A stretch of 64,000 nt of DNA from assembly GCA_046331705.1 (NCBI GenBank), contig JAXLQJ010000001.1, forward strand, positions 310,001 through 374,000. Reading direction: 5' to 3'. The notes under the pieces are model-generated. The model saw only the letters and a list, made by a program, of their open reading frames with translations. It was not told where the DNA came from and did no database searches. The translations under genes and the position numbers were made by a program. This document shows positions 22,720-31,700 of the stretch, piece after piece (the stretch's first letter is position 1; each line of letters opens with the position of its first letter). Origin of the DNA: JADJOY01 sp046331705 [NCBI: bacterium] (GTDB lineage: Bacteria > JADJOY01).

Positions 22720-23337
22720 TCAGGAGCTCTTGTGCACGCCGTCGGTGCGAGGCTCGCCTGCGCTGCGGGCCACGATGCGCGCCTTACCGTCCTTGATGAC
22801 CACCTTGAAATCCGGCCGCTCGGCGGCGCCCGACGAGCCGAGCTTGGAGGCGTGCTTGGAGAGCATCTCGCCGAGCCGCTCACGCGTGATGCCCTCGGTG
22901 GGCTCGTTGCACTTTTGCTTGGCCATCACGTAGGCGCGGAACACGCGCTCCACGACGTCGGCGTCGATGGGCCGCTCGGCCGCAGCGGGAGACACCTCGG
23001 ACCGGGCGGGCTGCTGGCCGCGGTCGCGCTCCTTGAGCTCGACCCGGAAACGATCGCGCTGGTAGGTGCCGTCCTCGATCTCACGCAACACGCGACTCCA
23101 GTACTGCTGCAGGGTCACGAACTTGCCCTTCACCTGCGCGATCTGGAACCGCACCTGGGTGTTGGGGCTCGGCGCACCCAGGATCGAGTCGAGCTCGAGC
23201 TGGAAGCGGCGGCGATCACCCTGTGGCTCGAGCTTGTCGATCCCCAGGAAGTAGCGATCGTACGCCTTGCGCAGCTCTTCGAGCCGATGCGCGAGCGCCG
23301 TCGCTTCCGCCGCGGTGACGTTCTCTTTGCGTGCCAC
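22720..23337 (-). CDS. Conserved protein resembling the MXAN_5187 C-terminal domain family
   Basis: A 205-residue soluble protein with no signal peptide. From the GTG at 23337 it reads MARKENVTAAEATALAHRLE, and includes LRKAYDRYFLGIDKLEPQGDRRRF, a pattern I associate with the myxobacterial MXAN_5187 C-terminal domain family, then VTLQQYWSRVLREIEDGTYQRDRFRV. The middle is charged, and the C-terminal part includes ERVFRAYVMAKQKCNEP. Function is unknown in the family. The divergent zinc-ribbon gene starts 184 bases away. The family assignment rests on recall of the pattern and should be treated as tentative. Confidence 0.6.
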   Translation of the reverse strand: MARKENVTAAEATALAHRLEELRKAYDRYFLGIDKLEPQGDRRRFQLELDSILGAPSPNTQVRFQIAQVKGKFVTLQQYWSRVLREIEDGTYQRDRFRVELKERDRGQQPARSEVSPAAAERPIDADVVERVFRAYVMAKQKCNEPTEGITRERLGEMLSKHASKLGSSGAAERPDFKVVIKDGKARIVARSAGEPRTDGVHKSS

Positions 23338-23521
23338 GTAGCGCCGCCTGTCGCGTGCGCGCAGGGTAGGCCCCGGCCAGCGGCCTTGTAAAGCCGGTTG
23401 CTTCGGTTGCTTCGTCTCGCCGGCGTGCGATAACTCGACCGCGAGCCCGCGGGCTCGACGCGCGGCATCGAGCCCGAGGCTGCTGCCGCCGCCGCGGCAT
23501 CGTCGACCGAACGCCACTTCC

Positions 23522-25150
23522 ATGGTCCGGACCCTGCGTCGCGCCTGCCCGTCTTGCGGCAAGCCTGGGTTCTACATCGAGGGCCGCCGCCGCACGTCGT
23601 GCTTCTATTGCGGCAAGCCCATCCTCCAACCGCCCACCCGTCGGCAGGTGCTGGTGGATTTCCGGTGCCCGGCGTGCGAGGTGGTCTCGGAGGTGGAGGA
23701 CACCGCGTCGATCGTGCGTTGCCCGGGTTGCCGCCGAGGCTTCGCGTGGGTGCACGACGAGCCCGTGCCGCGCTGGTGTGTCCGCGACGTCGTGTCGCGC
23801 GATCGCGCCGTCCGCCTCGCCGAGAAGCGCGGCCTCGGGAAGATCGAGGAGGCGACGCTCTTCCTGGCGCCCTACTGGCTCTTCCGCGCGGTCGAGCTCG
23901 GCTGGGTGCTCGGCAACGAGAAGCTGACGGATGCGGGCGTGCGCAAGCGGCGCGGCGTGGATCCCGCGCGCGACGATCCCGGCCGCGAGAGCGTGGCCCC
24001 CATCGGCGGCAAGCTCGAGTACACCAAGAAGGAAGCGCACCGCGCGGTGCAGGAGTACCTCGCCGATCCGAGCGCCGAGGCCTTCGGCTGGAAGCCCGTC
24101 GCCAAGCACGCCGAGGGCGCGGTGCTGGCGCCTTTCGACGTCGCCGAGATCGAGCCCCGCGCCCGGGTGCTGGCGACGGCCTGGGATCGAGCGCAGGCAC
24201 TCGACGAGGGGGCGCGCCGAATCCAGCTCCGCGCCCTCGTCGACGAAGGGCAGCTCTATCGATTCTTCGAGCACCGCGTGCTGCTGCGCGAGACCCTCGC
24301 GATCGTCTATCACCCGTTCTGGGTGCTCTTCTTCGAGCCTCCCGACGTCCCGGGTCGCGAATCGATCCCGCGCGACTGGATGGTGGTGGACGCGGTGGCG
24401 GGCGAGGTCACTCGCGAGCCCCAGGCCGGCGGCCCCGCGCTCTTTCGCATCCCCACCACCGCGCTCCCGGAGACGCCGTCGCGCACCGAGCGACTCGGCT
24501 GCCCCGCCTGTCACGACCCGCTCGATGCGGTCGAGCCCGCCGCCGGCGCCACCGTGATCGCGTGCCCCGGCTGCAGCGCCGCGTTCGAGGTGAGCGCGCG
24601 TGGATTGCGCCCCGTGGAGTCGCGCTTCGTCGAGCCCGTCGAGGGCGCCGCGGAAGAGACCGGCGAGCAGGTGTACGTGCCGGTCTGGCGCTACCGCGTG
24701 CGCATCAAGAGCGAGCGGCGCGAGCTCAAGAATCGCGGCCACTGGAAGCGCTTCATCCGCGCCGTCGATCCCTCGCCCGATCCCAACGACGTCGCGCGCT
24801 CGATCGTCTTCTACTCGGTGGCGGCGGGCGCCGCACGCACCGCGCGCCTCGACGCGCTCTCGCTCGCGCTCACGCGCCTTCAGCCCGAGCTGCGCTTCGT
24901 GGCGCCGCGGCCGCCGGCGCGCGTGCTGCCCGCGGCGTTCGGTGCCGACGACGCGCGTCGTCTCGGCTTCGCGACCTACCTGACGCTCTTTCGCGATCTC
25001 ACGCTCAAGAGCATCGACGGCCTGAAGCGCACCGAGCTCGTGACCCAGGAAGCGGAGCTCATCTACTACCCGTGCGTCCGGAACCGGGGCGAAGTCCAGG
25101 ATCCGCGCCTCGGCGTCTCCATCCAGCTCGGCCCCGCCCACGATTCATGA
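23522..25150 (+). CDS. Unknown protein with three zinc-ribbon-like cysteine clusters
   Basis: A 542-residue soluble protein that I do not recognise. Cysteine pairs of the CxxC type occur at residues 9/12, 27/30, 49/52 and 67/70, giving two adjacent ribbons at the N-terminus, and again in CPACHD and CPGCSA around residues 325-350, giving a third. Between and after them are Trp/Tyr-rich segments such as FLAPYWLFRAVELGW and IVYHPFWVLFF, repeated in character in the second half (ELIYYPCVRNRGE). This suggests two similar modules that may bind a lipid or partner protein. No signal peptide. It is divergent from the MXAN_5187-like gene. Confidence 0.7.
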   Translation: MVRTLRRACPSCGKPGFYIEGRRRTSCFYCGKPILQPPTRRQVLVDFRCPACEVVSEVEDTASIVRCPGCRRGFAWVHDEPVPRWCVRDVVSRDRAVRLAEKRGLGKIEEATLFLAPYWLFRAVELGWVLGNEKLTDAGVRKRRGVDPARDDPGRESVAPIGGKLEYTKKEAHRAVQEYLADPSAEAFGWKPVAKHAEGAVLAPFDVAEIEPRARVLATAWDRAQALDEGARRIQLRALVDEGQLYRFFEHRVLLRETLAIVYHPFWVLFFEPPDVPGRESIPRDWMVVDAVAGEVTREPQAGGPALFRIPTTALPETPSRTERLGCPACHDPLDAVEPAAGATVIACPGCSAAFEVSARGLRPVESRFVEPVEGAAEETGEQVYVPVWRYRVRIKSERRELKNRGHWKRFIRAVDPSPDPNDVARSIVFYSVAAGAARTARLDALSLALTRLQPELRFVAPRPPARVLPAAFGADDARRLGFATYLTLFRDLTLKSIDGLKRTELVTQEAELIYYPCVRNRGEVQDPRLGVSIQLGPAHDS

Positions 25151-25241
25151 GGCGTGCGGATCGCGCACCGCGACTCGCCGCGCGCCCTCGATCGCTGCCG
25201 ACGCCGGGTGCAGATCTGGGATGGATCTCGGAACGACCGCG

Positions 25242-27383
25242 TCAGAACGTGAGCTCGCCGGGGCGCCAGCGCACGCTCAGCAGCGCCTGCCAAGTGCGCG
25301 GCGTCTCGGCCGACACGAACGGGCCGAGCCAACCTTGGATCTGGCTCTCGGGCTTCGACCAGTACGTGTAGCCCGCTTCCAGGCCGAAGCTCAGCAGGCC
25401 CCAGCCCTGCACGTCGGCGTTCGACGGTCGCCCCTCTTCGAGGTCCGCGGGCACCGGCGCCACCAGTCCGAGTGGGTAGTGGTGGTAGAGCTTCATGCCC
25501 GCCTCGAAGTTGCGGTCGCTGCCTTCGGACAGATCCTGGCGATAACCGGCGAACGCCGCCAGCTCCCAGCGCAAGCTCTGAGTGCGCGCGAGCCCGCGGA
25601 TCCCCACCACCACGCGCGGCGACACGTCGGTCTTGGGCTCCTCGTCCGCGGGCGTGGTGCCGGGCCAGACGCTTTCCAGGCTGAAGCCCACGTACGGAAG
25701 CAGCCGCTTGGTCAGGTAGTCACGGGTGTTCGCGTTGCCGAACGCGTTCGCGACCGCGTCGAACTCGAAGGCGCGGATCGCGCTGCGGCCGGTGGCGCCG
25801 TCGTACTGGAACTCGCCCACCTTGCCGCCGAGCCCCCAGATTCCTTCCGGGCGGCAAGCCCGAAACCACGAGGCCACCGGCGCGTGCAGCTCGTCGGTCT
25901 CCTGGTCGCGGCAGAAATAGACGCTGTCGGACTCGGCCACCACGAAGCGGGCCACCACGTCGCGGCGGCCGCGATCGTCGTTGACGTCGAAGATCAGCGC
26001 CCGGATGTCGCCGCCGGGAATGTCGGCGTCGAACACGCGGATCTCGCCGCCACCCGCGAGCCGGCCCTCGTCGTTGACCGAGGCGCCCACGATGAGCTTG
26101 AGATCGAGCAGGTGGAAGCCCGCCACGCGTCCTTCCATCTGGATGCGGCAGATCGGATCGGAGGCACCACAGACGCTCGCCGTGTCCCGCGCCACCGGCG
26201 CCGTGGCGGCGGGTGGCGGCGCGCTCGTGCTCGCGTCCGGTGCCGCCGCCGGTCGCGCACCCGCCACGCGGCGCGGCGCATCCGGGCTCTCGAACTCGGG
26301 CCCCAGCTCGGTGATCATCTGGTCGCGCACGGTGGCGATGATCCAGCCGAAATCGAGCGAGGTGATGCGCTCGATGCCGAGTGCCGCGAACGGCGCGCCG
26401 TGGAGCAGCGTCAGGTCGGGATCGATCTCCAGCCGGTAGTACGTCGAGAGCGCCTCGCCGCTCGGCGTGCGCTCGGGGACCTCGACGGGTTGCGCCGGCG
26501 TCGCGCGGCCGCCGCAGAGCTCGGCGTCGCCGCCGGGCACCCGCCACGGGGTCACCACCGGCCCCACCGCGAGCGAGCGGCGCGTCACCAGATCCGTGTC
26601 GGGAACGAAGCGGCGACTGTCCCACCAGAGCCCGTCGATCATCTGGAACGCGCGCCTCGTGAGCGCTCCCGGGACGGGGTCGAGCGCCAGCGTTGCGGCG
26701 GCCATCTCGTCGTCCATCGCCTCGTCGAACGGCTGCGCCGAGCGGTAGGCGTGCACGCCGAGCTCGGTGCCCACCACGTTCGAGTAGAAGTCCTCGGGCG
26801 AGAACGCCGAGAGCCGCTCGGGAAAGACCGGCACCAGCGAGAAGCCGTACCAGCTCGCAATCTCGTGCCAGAGCGAGAGATCCAGCGCGATGCGCCGCGC
26901 CACCAGCGCGATCACCTCTTGGCGATCCCCCGCGATGGAACGCGCCGGCAAGACCAGTCGCCGTCCCCCCGCTTCCGCCGGCAGCTCGAGCGTCTTGCCC
27001 GAGCCCAGAAGTGTCTCGAGCTGGGACATCAGGTAGGCGGTCCAGTCGGCGTTGTCGCGGACGTGCGCGAGATCGATGAAGCCGGCGCGGCAGGTGTAGA
27101 GGTGGGCGTTGCGCTCCTCGAGGCGCAGCGCACCCGCGTAACTGTGCTTGCCGAAGGGCCGGGACGCGGACACGTTTCCGATCCGAATCGGAAACTCGAC
27201 ACTGCCGATCCGCGGCGCGAGGTTGTAGCCGAGGGCACAGCAAGCCCGGAGCGACGGCGGCTTGTCGGGGGGCGACGGCGGCAACGCGAGCGCGGGCGCG
27301 GCCAGTGCGGCGAGCGCCGCCACCAGCGCGACGCCAGCGAAGAGCCGAGCGCCGCGCACTCGCGCACGAGGGTCGTTGAGCAT
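25242..27383 (-). CDS. Exported DUF4056-like protein
   Basis: A 713-residue exported protein. The ATG at 27383 gives a signal peptide (MLNDPRARVRGARLFAGVAL, then ALAALAAPALALP). The N-terminal domain has RACCALGYNL and HLYTCRAGFIDLAHVRDNADWTAYL, which match my memory of DUF4056, a family of unknown function often with a conserved GFID-AHVRD motif. The C-terminal 200 residues (RDYLTKRLLPYVGFSLESVWPG onward) alternate polar and aromatic residues and could form an outer-membrane beta-barrel or a beta-rich domain. Convergent with the zinc-ribbon gene. Function is not known. Confidence 0.65.
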   Translation of the reverse strand: MLNDPRARVRGARLFAGVALVAALAALAAPALALPPSPPDKPPSLRACCALGYNLAPRIGSVEFPIRIGNVSASRPFGKHSYAGALRLEERNAHLYTCRAGFIDLAHVRDNADWTAYLMSQLETLLGSGKTLELPAEAGGRRLVLPARSIAGDRQEVIALVARRIALDLSLWHEIASWYGFSLVPVFPERLSAFSPEDFYSNVVGTELGVHAYRSAQPFDEAMDDEMAAATLALDPVPGALTRRAFQMIDGLWWDSRRFVPDTDLVTRRSLAVGPVVTPWRVPGGDAELCGGRATPAQPVEVPERTPSGEALSTYYRLEIDPDLTLLHGAPFAALGIERITSLDFGWIIATVRDQMITELGPEFESPDAPRRVAGARPAAAPDASTSAPPPAATAPVARDTASVCGASDPICRIQMEGRVAGFHLLDLKLIVGASVNDEGRLAGGGEIRVFDADIPGGDIRALIFDVNDDRGRRDVVARFVVAESDSVYFCRDQETDELHAPVASWFRACRPEGIWGLGGKVGEFQYDGATGRSAIRAFEFDAVANAFGNANTRDYLTKRLLPYVGFSLESVWPGTTPADEEPKTDVSPRVVVGIRGLARTQSLRWELAAFAGYRQDLSEGSDRNFEAGMKLYHHYPLGLVAPVPADLEEGRPSNADVQGWGLLSFGLEAGYTYWSKPESQIQGWLGPFVSAETPRTWQALLSVRWRPGELTF

Positions 27384-27495
27384 GAGCGGTTCCCCGGCGC
27401 CAGGTGCGCCGGGCCGCCATCTTGCCCGCAGCCCCGCGAGTCGTCGAGTCGGACGGAGGCGCGGCAGCGCGGCGCGAGCGAAGGAGCGGAGCACC

Positions 27496-28296
27496 ATGGC
27501 GCGGACGAAATCGCATCGCATCGTCTCGTGGAACGTGAACGGCATCCGCTCGGTCACGAAGAAGGGATTTCGCGACTGGCTCGACGCGAGCGGCGCCCAC
27601 ATCGTGGGGCTGCAGGAGGTGCGCGCCGGCGAGGATCAGGTCCCGGCGGAGATCCGCGCCGCCGACGGCTGGCATTCGCATTGGGTCGCCGCCGAGAAAG
27701 CCGGCTACAGCGGGGTCGGCATCCTGGCGCGCCGCCCGCACGACGACGTGCGCACCGCGCTCGGCTCGCGCCCCCACGATTGCGAGGGACGCCTGCAGAT
27801 CGCGCGCTTCGGCGCCCTCACGATCGTGAACGGCTACTTCCCGAACGGCACCGGGCCCAACCGAGACAACAGCCGAATCCCCTTCAAGCTGCGCTTCTAC
27901 AAGAAGCTCTTCGATTTGCTCGAGGTCGAGAAGAACCGCGGTGCCCGCATCCTGGTGCTGGGCGACTTCAACACCGCCCACGAAGAGATCGACCTCGCGC
28001 GGCCCAAGGAAAACCGGGAAACCAGCGGCTTCACCGAGATCGAGCGGAAGGAGCTGGCGCGCTGGCTGGCGAACGGCTGGGTGGACACCTTCCGCCACTT
28101 CGAGAAGGGCGGCGGGCACTACACCTGGTGGAGCCAGCGCTTCGGCGTCCGCGAGAAGAACATCGGCTGGCGCATCGACTACGTCCTCGCCTCGCCCGCC
28201 GCCATGGAGCACGTCCGCGGCGCCGCCATCCATCCCGAGGTGAAAGGCTCCGATCACTGCCCGATCAGCGTCGACGTCGAGGACGGGATCTTCTGA
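27496..28296 (+). CDS. xth: Exodeoxyribonuclease III (Xth family)
   Basis: Apurinic/apyrimidinic endonuclease and 3'-5' exonuclease in base-excision repair. The 266-residue product shows the family motifs in order: SWNVNGIRS, GLQEVRA (metal-binding Glu), NGYFPNGTG, LGDFNTAHEEIDLA, GWRIDYVLAS and SDHCPISV (catalytic Asp-His). The ATG at 27496 is preceded by AAGGAG. It starts about 110 bases from the divergent DUF4056-like gene. Intact. Confidence 0.95.
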   Translation: MARTKSHRIVSWNVNGIRSVTKKGFRDWLDASGAHIVGLQEVRAGEDQVPAEIRAADGWHSHWVAAEKAGYSGVGILARRPHDDVRTALGSRPHDCEGRLQIARFGALTIVNGYFPNGTGPNRDNSRIPFKLRFYKKLFDLLEVEKNRGARILVLGDFNTAHEEIDLARPKENRETSGFTEIERKELARWLANGWVDTFRHFEKGGGHYTWWSQRFGVREKNIGWRIDYVLASPAAMEHVRGAAIHPEVKGSDHCPISVDVEDGIF

Positions 28297-28359
28297 GGCA
28301 AGTTCGGCGCGGTGGAGGTGATTGGGGCGCGCCGCGACCGGTGCCACATTGAGCCCGCC

Positions 28360-28734
28360 ATGACTGCAACCAAAGCCAGTGCCAAGCACAAGAAGATCTA
28401 CAAGGTTCGCTTCCAGAACGAGGGCAAGATCTTCGAGATCTTCGCCCGCGAGGTGAGCCAGGGGCATCTCTTCGGATTCGTCGAGGTCGCCGATCTGGTG
28501 TGGGGCACCAAGTCGGAAGTCATCATCGATCCGAGCGAGCAGGAGCTTCGCAACGAGTTCGCCGGCGTCACGCGCATCCACATCCCGATGCACGCGCTGA
28601 TGCGCATCGACGAGGTCGAGAAGGGCGGCGCCGGCAAGATCATCCCCTTGCCCACGCCGGTCGCCGGCAAGGGCACGTCCGCTCCGAGCCCGATCTACAC
28701 GCCCGCGCCGAAGGGCCCGCACTCCACGAGCTGA
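28360..28734 (+). CDS. DUF1820 family protein
   Basis: A 124-residue protein with KIYKVRFQNEGKIFEIFARE, GFVEVADLVWG, IIDPSEQELRNEFAGVTRIHIPMHALMRIDEVEKGG, which is the complete DUF1820 signature. Function in the family is unknown; the domain is small and soluble. The C-terminal 25 residues are Pro/Lys/Ser-rich and probably disordered. The ATG at 28360 is chosen because the family's conserved region begins about 11 residues after it. It follows the exonuclease gene by 63 bases in the same direction. Confidence 0.88.
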   Translation: MTATKASAKHKKIYKVRFQNEGKIFEIFAREVSQGHLFGFVEVADLVWGTKSEVIIDPSEQELRNEFAGVTRIHIPMHALMRIDEVEKGGAGKIIPLPTPVAGKGTSAPSPIYTPAPKGPHSTS

Positions 28735-29284
28735 TACCGCATCGCGCGCAAGTCGCAGGTCTACGGTCCGGGGCGGCCGTAGGCTGCCGCCCATCGGACG
28801 ACCTCGCGCCGCAGTTGCGTCGCCGCAGGTACCCGGGCCATTCGATCTCCCAAGCAACTACCAATTCGTCCCAAAATAGTAATGGATCGCAGCTGCCGGA
28901 AATCGTGCATCGTCGAGAGAACGTCACACGCCGGCGCCGTCCTCAGCCATGAAGATCCCCCCAGCGCACCGCTCTTCCCTGAGCTCGGGCGCGAGATCCA
29001 CGGGTCCGGCCGCATGGAGACCCTCGTCCATGCAGATGCCAGCCCTGCGACAGCAGGACCGCTGCTTCCACTCGGACGAGCTTCGCCTTTGGACACCTCC
29101 TGCGGGGCGAACGCACCGCGAATGGTGGCTCGCGCTCGAGCTCATGCGCGACAGCACCCGTCGCGACATTCCTCTCGCGGACTCATTCCGAAGGACGTTC
29201 GCATTCACCCTGCCGGACCCCCATCGCGACGCGCTCCCGGGTGGGCGTGCTGCGCGCGTTCGGGGCGATCTGTAGAATCGAGGG
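28735..29284. other. Intergenic stretch of 550 bases
   Basis: No recognisable gene. There is a less GC-rich patch at about 28850-28885 (with CAATTCGTCCCAAAATAGTA), possibly promoter-like. An open frame from 28949 to 29275 (108 codons) reads like weakly plausible protein toward its end but has no homology I recognise and no good ribosome-binding site. Confidence 0.4.
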
Positions 29285-31225
29285 ATGACCAAGCGCGCAC
29301 CCACCCTTCTCTTCGTTGCATTGCTTTTCTCCGGTCTCCTGCCCGTTCCCAGCCGCTTTGCGGAGCTCTCGCTCGCGTCGTTCGGCCCGTGGGCGCCCAC
29401 CGATCCGCTGCCACCGGTGACCTTGCCGGCGGGCATCCACGTGCGAACCGGCTCGTGGAATCTCTACGGCGGCAATTGGGCGGACGGCGCGACGATCGGC
29501 GCCGCCCTCGCCCCGCTGAACCTCGATCTCGTCGGGCTTCAGGAGGATCCGAGCGCGGATTTCAACGCGGCCGTCGCGAGCGCCGCCGGCTTCCCGTACG
29601 CCTACTACGGCAGCCACGGCGAGGCGCTGCTCTCGAAGACGGTGCTGGTTGCCCCAGAGACCGTGGTGCTTTCCACCGGCCGCACCTTCGTCCACGCCCA
29701 CACCACGATCGGCGGGGTGGATTTCTCGGTCTATTCGGCCCATCTCGGCTGGAACGTGGACGGCAATCGCGATTGCCGTGAGCTCGTCGACGCCTTCCTC
29801 GCGACGGATCCCACGCCGTACAAGATCGTCGTCGGCGACTTCAACGACGAGCACGGAAGCGACCAGATCACGATCCTCGAAGAGGTGCTGAAGGACTCGT
29901 GGACGACTCTCGGCTGGTATCCGGGGGAGCGCGTGTCGTGGCCGTCGAAGCGCTTCGATGGCTCGGAGGGAAATCAGCTCATCGATCTGATCTTCACCAA
30001 CGCGAGCGCGGGCGCGATCGTGGTGGCGGGCGACGTCGTGAATCTCACGCCCGTGCCCTCCGATCACAAGCCGGTCTGGGCCGAGCTGCTCTTCGCGAGC
30101 GACCCCGGCCACCCGTTCACCGAGGACCCGTTCGCCGATCAGCGTCGCCCCGACCATCGCTTCCCGCCGGTCGGCTCGCGGCCGCCCAACCTGCTCGCGA
30201 ATCCGGGCTTCGAATCGAACCTGTCGAGCTGGAGCGCGGAAGGCGGCATGACCGCCGTCGCCGCGCGCGAGAACCAGGTGGCGCACAGCGGCTCGCTCTT
30301 CGCCACCGGCCAGGGCGGTTGCTCGGGCACTCACTCGCGCGCCCGCCAGACCGTGAGCCTCGCGTCACAGGCGAGCACCATCGATCAGGGGCGCGGGCAG
30401 CTGCTCGTCTCCGGGTGGATGACCACCGGCTACCAGATCATCACGGACGCCTACGGCTCGAGCAATCAAGTGCGGCCCTACGACGAAGCGGAGATCCGCG
30501 TCGAGATGAAGGACGGCGCTGGAAAGCTGCTCGGTGTCGAGACGTCCGCGCGCCGCGACACGCTGGATTGGTGGCCGTACTACGCGCTCGTGGACGTGCC
30601 GCCCGGAACGCGTAGCGCCACCGTGGTCCTCACCTCGACGCGCGACTACGTCAACTTCCTCTCCAACGACGCGATGTTCGACGACGTGTACCTGGGCTTC
30701 CAAGCGCTGCCGGCGCCGCACGATCGGCTCGCCGGCAACCTGCTCGTGAATCCCGAGGCCGAGAGCGGCAATCTCACCGGCTGGACCGCGACCGGCGCCA
30801 TGGGCGTCCTCGCCGACATGAACCTCGAAACCGATCCCTATCCGCTCAAGAGCGGCTCGGGGGATTGGCTCTTCATCACCGCGCTCGGGAACACCGCCGC
30901 GGCGTCGATGCGCCAGGACGTCGATCTCACGCCCTGGGCGGGCACCATCGACCTCGACCAGCTCTCGCTCATCTGGGGCGGCTTGATGCGCAGCTACGAG
31001 TCGCTCGCCGCCACGAGCCTCTCGGTCGAGTTCCTGGCCGCGGGCGGCGCGCCGCTGGGCGGCGCGGCACTCGGTCCGAGCGCCGCGGCGGAATGGCTCG
31101 AGTACGAGCGCAAGGACGCTGTGCCTCCCGGCACGCGCACCGCGCGCTTCACCGCGTCCTACGCCGGCGGCGCCGCCGACCAAGGACTCTTCGACCTGCT
31201 GTACCTGGTGCCGGCCCAGCGCTGA
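29285..31225 (+). CDS. Secreted endonuclease/exonuclease/phosphatase-fold protein with C-terminal binding modules
   Basis: A 646-residue exported protein: signal peptide (about residues 1-20), then an EEP-fold domain to about residue 270 with GSWNLYGGNW, LVGLQEDPS (metal Glu), VVGDFNDEHGS, QLIDLIFTNA and PSDHKPVWAEL (catalytic Asp-His). The remaining 370 residues contain two similar jelly-roll-like modules, each beginning NLLANPGFES/NLLVNPEAES and ending with a V(P)PGTR-A-V/F pattern, resembling CBM-like or F5/8-like domains. It could be a secreted nuclease, sphingomyelinase-type phosphodiesterase or inositol phosphatase; the motifs do not discriminate. Confidence 0.8.
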   Translation: MTKRAPTLLFVALLFSGLLPVPSRFAELSLASFGPWAPTDPLPPVTLPAGIHVRTGSWNLYGGNWADGATIGAALAPLNLDLVGLQEDPSADFNAAVASAAGFPYAYYGSHGEALLSKTVLVAPETVVLSTGRTFVHAHTTIGGVDFSVYSAHLGWNVDGNRDCRELVDAFLATDPTPYKIVVGDFNDEHGSDQITILEEVLKDSWTTLGWYPGERVSWPSKRFDGSEGNQLIDLIFTNASAGAIVVAGDVVNLTPVPSDHKPVWAELLFASDPGHPFTEDPFADQRRPDHRFPPVGSRPPNLLANPGFESNLSSWSAEGGMTAVAARENQVAHSGSLFATGQGGCSGTHSRARQTVSLASQASTIDQGRGQLLVSGWMTTGYQIITDAYGSSNQVRPYDEAEIRVEMKDGAGKLLGVETSARRDTLDWWPYYALVDVPPGTRSATVVLTSTRDYVNFLSNDAMFDDVYLGFQALPAPHDRLAGNLLVNPEAESGNLTGWTATGAMGVLADMNLETDPYPLKSGSGDWLFITALGNTAAASMRQDVDLTPWAGTIDLDQLSLIWGGLMRSYESLAATSLSVEFLAAGGAPLGGAALGPSAAAEWLEYERKDAVPPGTRTARFTASYAGGAADQGLFDLLYLVPAQR

Positions 31226-31339
31226 CGCGCTCCGGTGCTCGCCGCGGGAGGCGATGGGCGGTCGTCCCTCGCGGCGGGATCTCGGCGGCGGCGAGAGCCG
31301 CGCACGGTGGCGGCCGGATCGGGCAGCGCGGATGGGCGG

Positions 31340-31690
31340 TTACTTGGCGCGCGGGTTGCGCCAGGCGTCCCAGTCCTGCTGGATGCGGGCCCATTCCTTG
31401 GCGCCGATTCCGGTGACCCGCGCCAAGCGCAGCGCGGTGTCGGCGGTGATGCGCGCCTTGCCGCGCACCAGCTCGCGCACGTGAGCCGCGGAGACGTTGA
31501 GATCCTTCGCGAGCGCCGCCTCACTGACGGCGCGCGCCTTCAGGTACTTCTCGAGCAGCACCTGTCCGGGATGCGGCGGCGCGGGCTCGGGGGGAGGCGC
31601 AGGAGCCGTGACACGCGGCGGCGGCGCGGCAGCCGGCTGCGCCCCGGGACGGCGAATGCGCGTGCGCGATTTCGGAGCCTCGGAGGTCAT
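31340..31690 (-). CDS. HigA-type XRE-family antitoxin-like regulator, orphan
   Basis: A 116-residue DNA-binding protein. After a proline/alanine-rich, basic N-terminal tail of about 40 residues comes HPGQVLLEKYLKARAVSEAALAKDL-NVSAAHVRELVRGKARITADTALRLARVTG, which matches HigA-type addiction-module antitoxins (HPGE.L...L, helix-turn-helix, ITADTALRLA). No HigB/RelE-like toxin gene is adjacent. The neighbouring upstream gene encodes an SGNH hydrolase. It could be an orphan antitoxin, a solitary regulator or a partner of a distant toxin. Confidence 0.8.
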   Translation of the reverse strand: MTSEAPKSRTRIRRPGAQPAAAPPPRVTAPAPPPEPAPPHPGQVLLEKYLKARAVSEAALAKDLNVSAAHVRELVRGKARITADTALRLARVTGIGAKEWARIQQDWDAWRNPRAK

Positions 31691-31700
31691 GGCCCCAAGC

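Noticed and set aside
28949-29275. 108-codon open frame between DUF1820 and the EEP-fold gene
   Set aside because: No ribosome-binding site, no homology I recognise, and weak codon bias. Not enough to call a gene.
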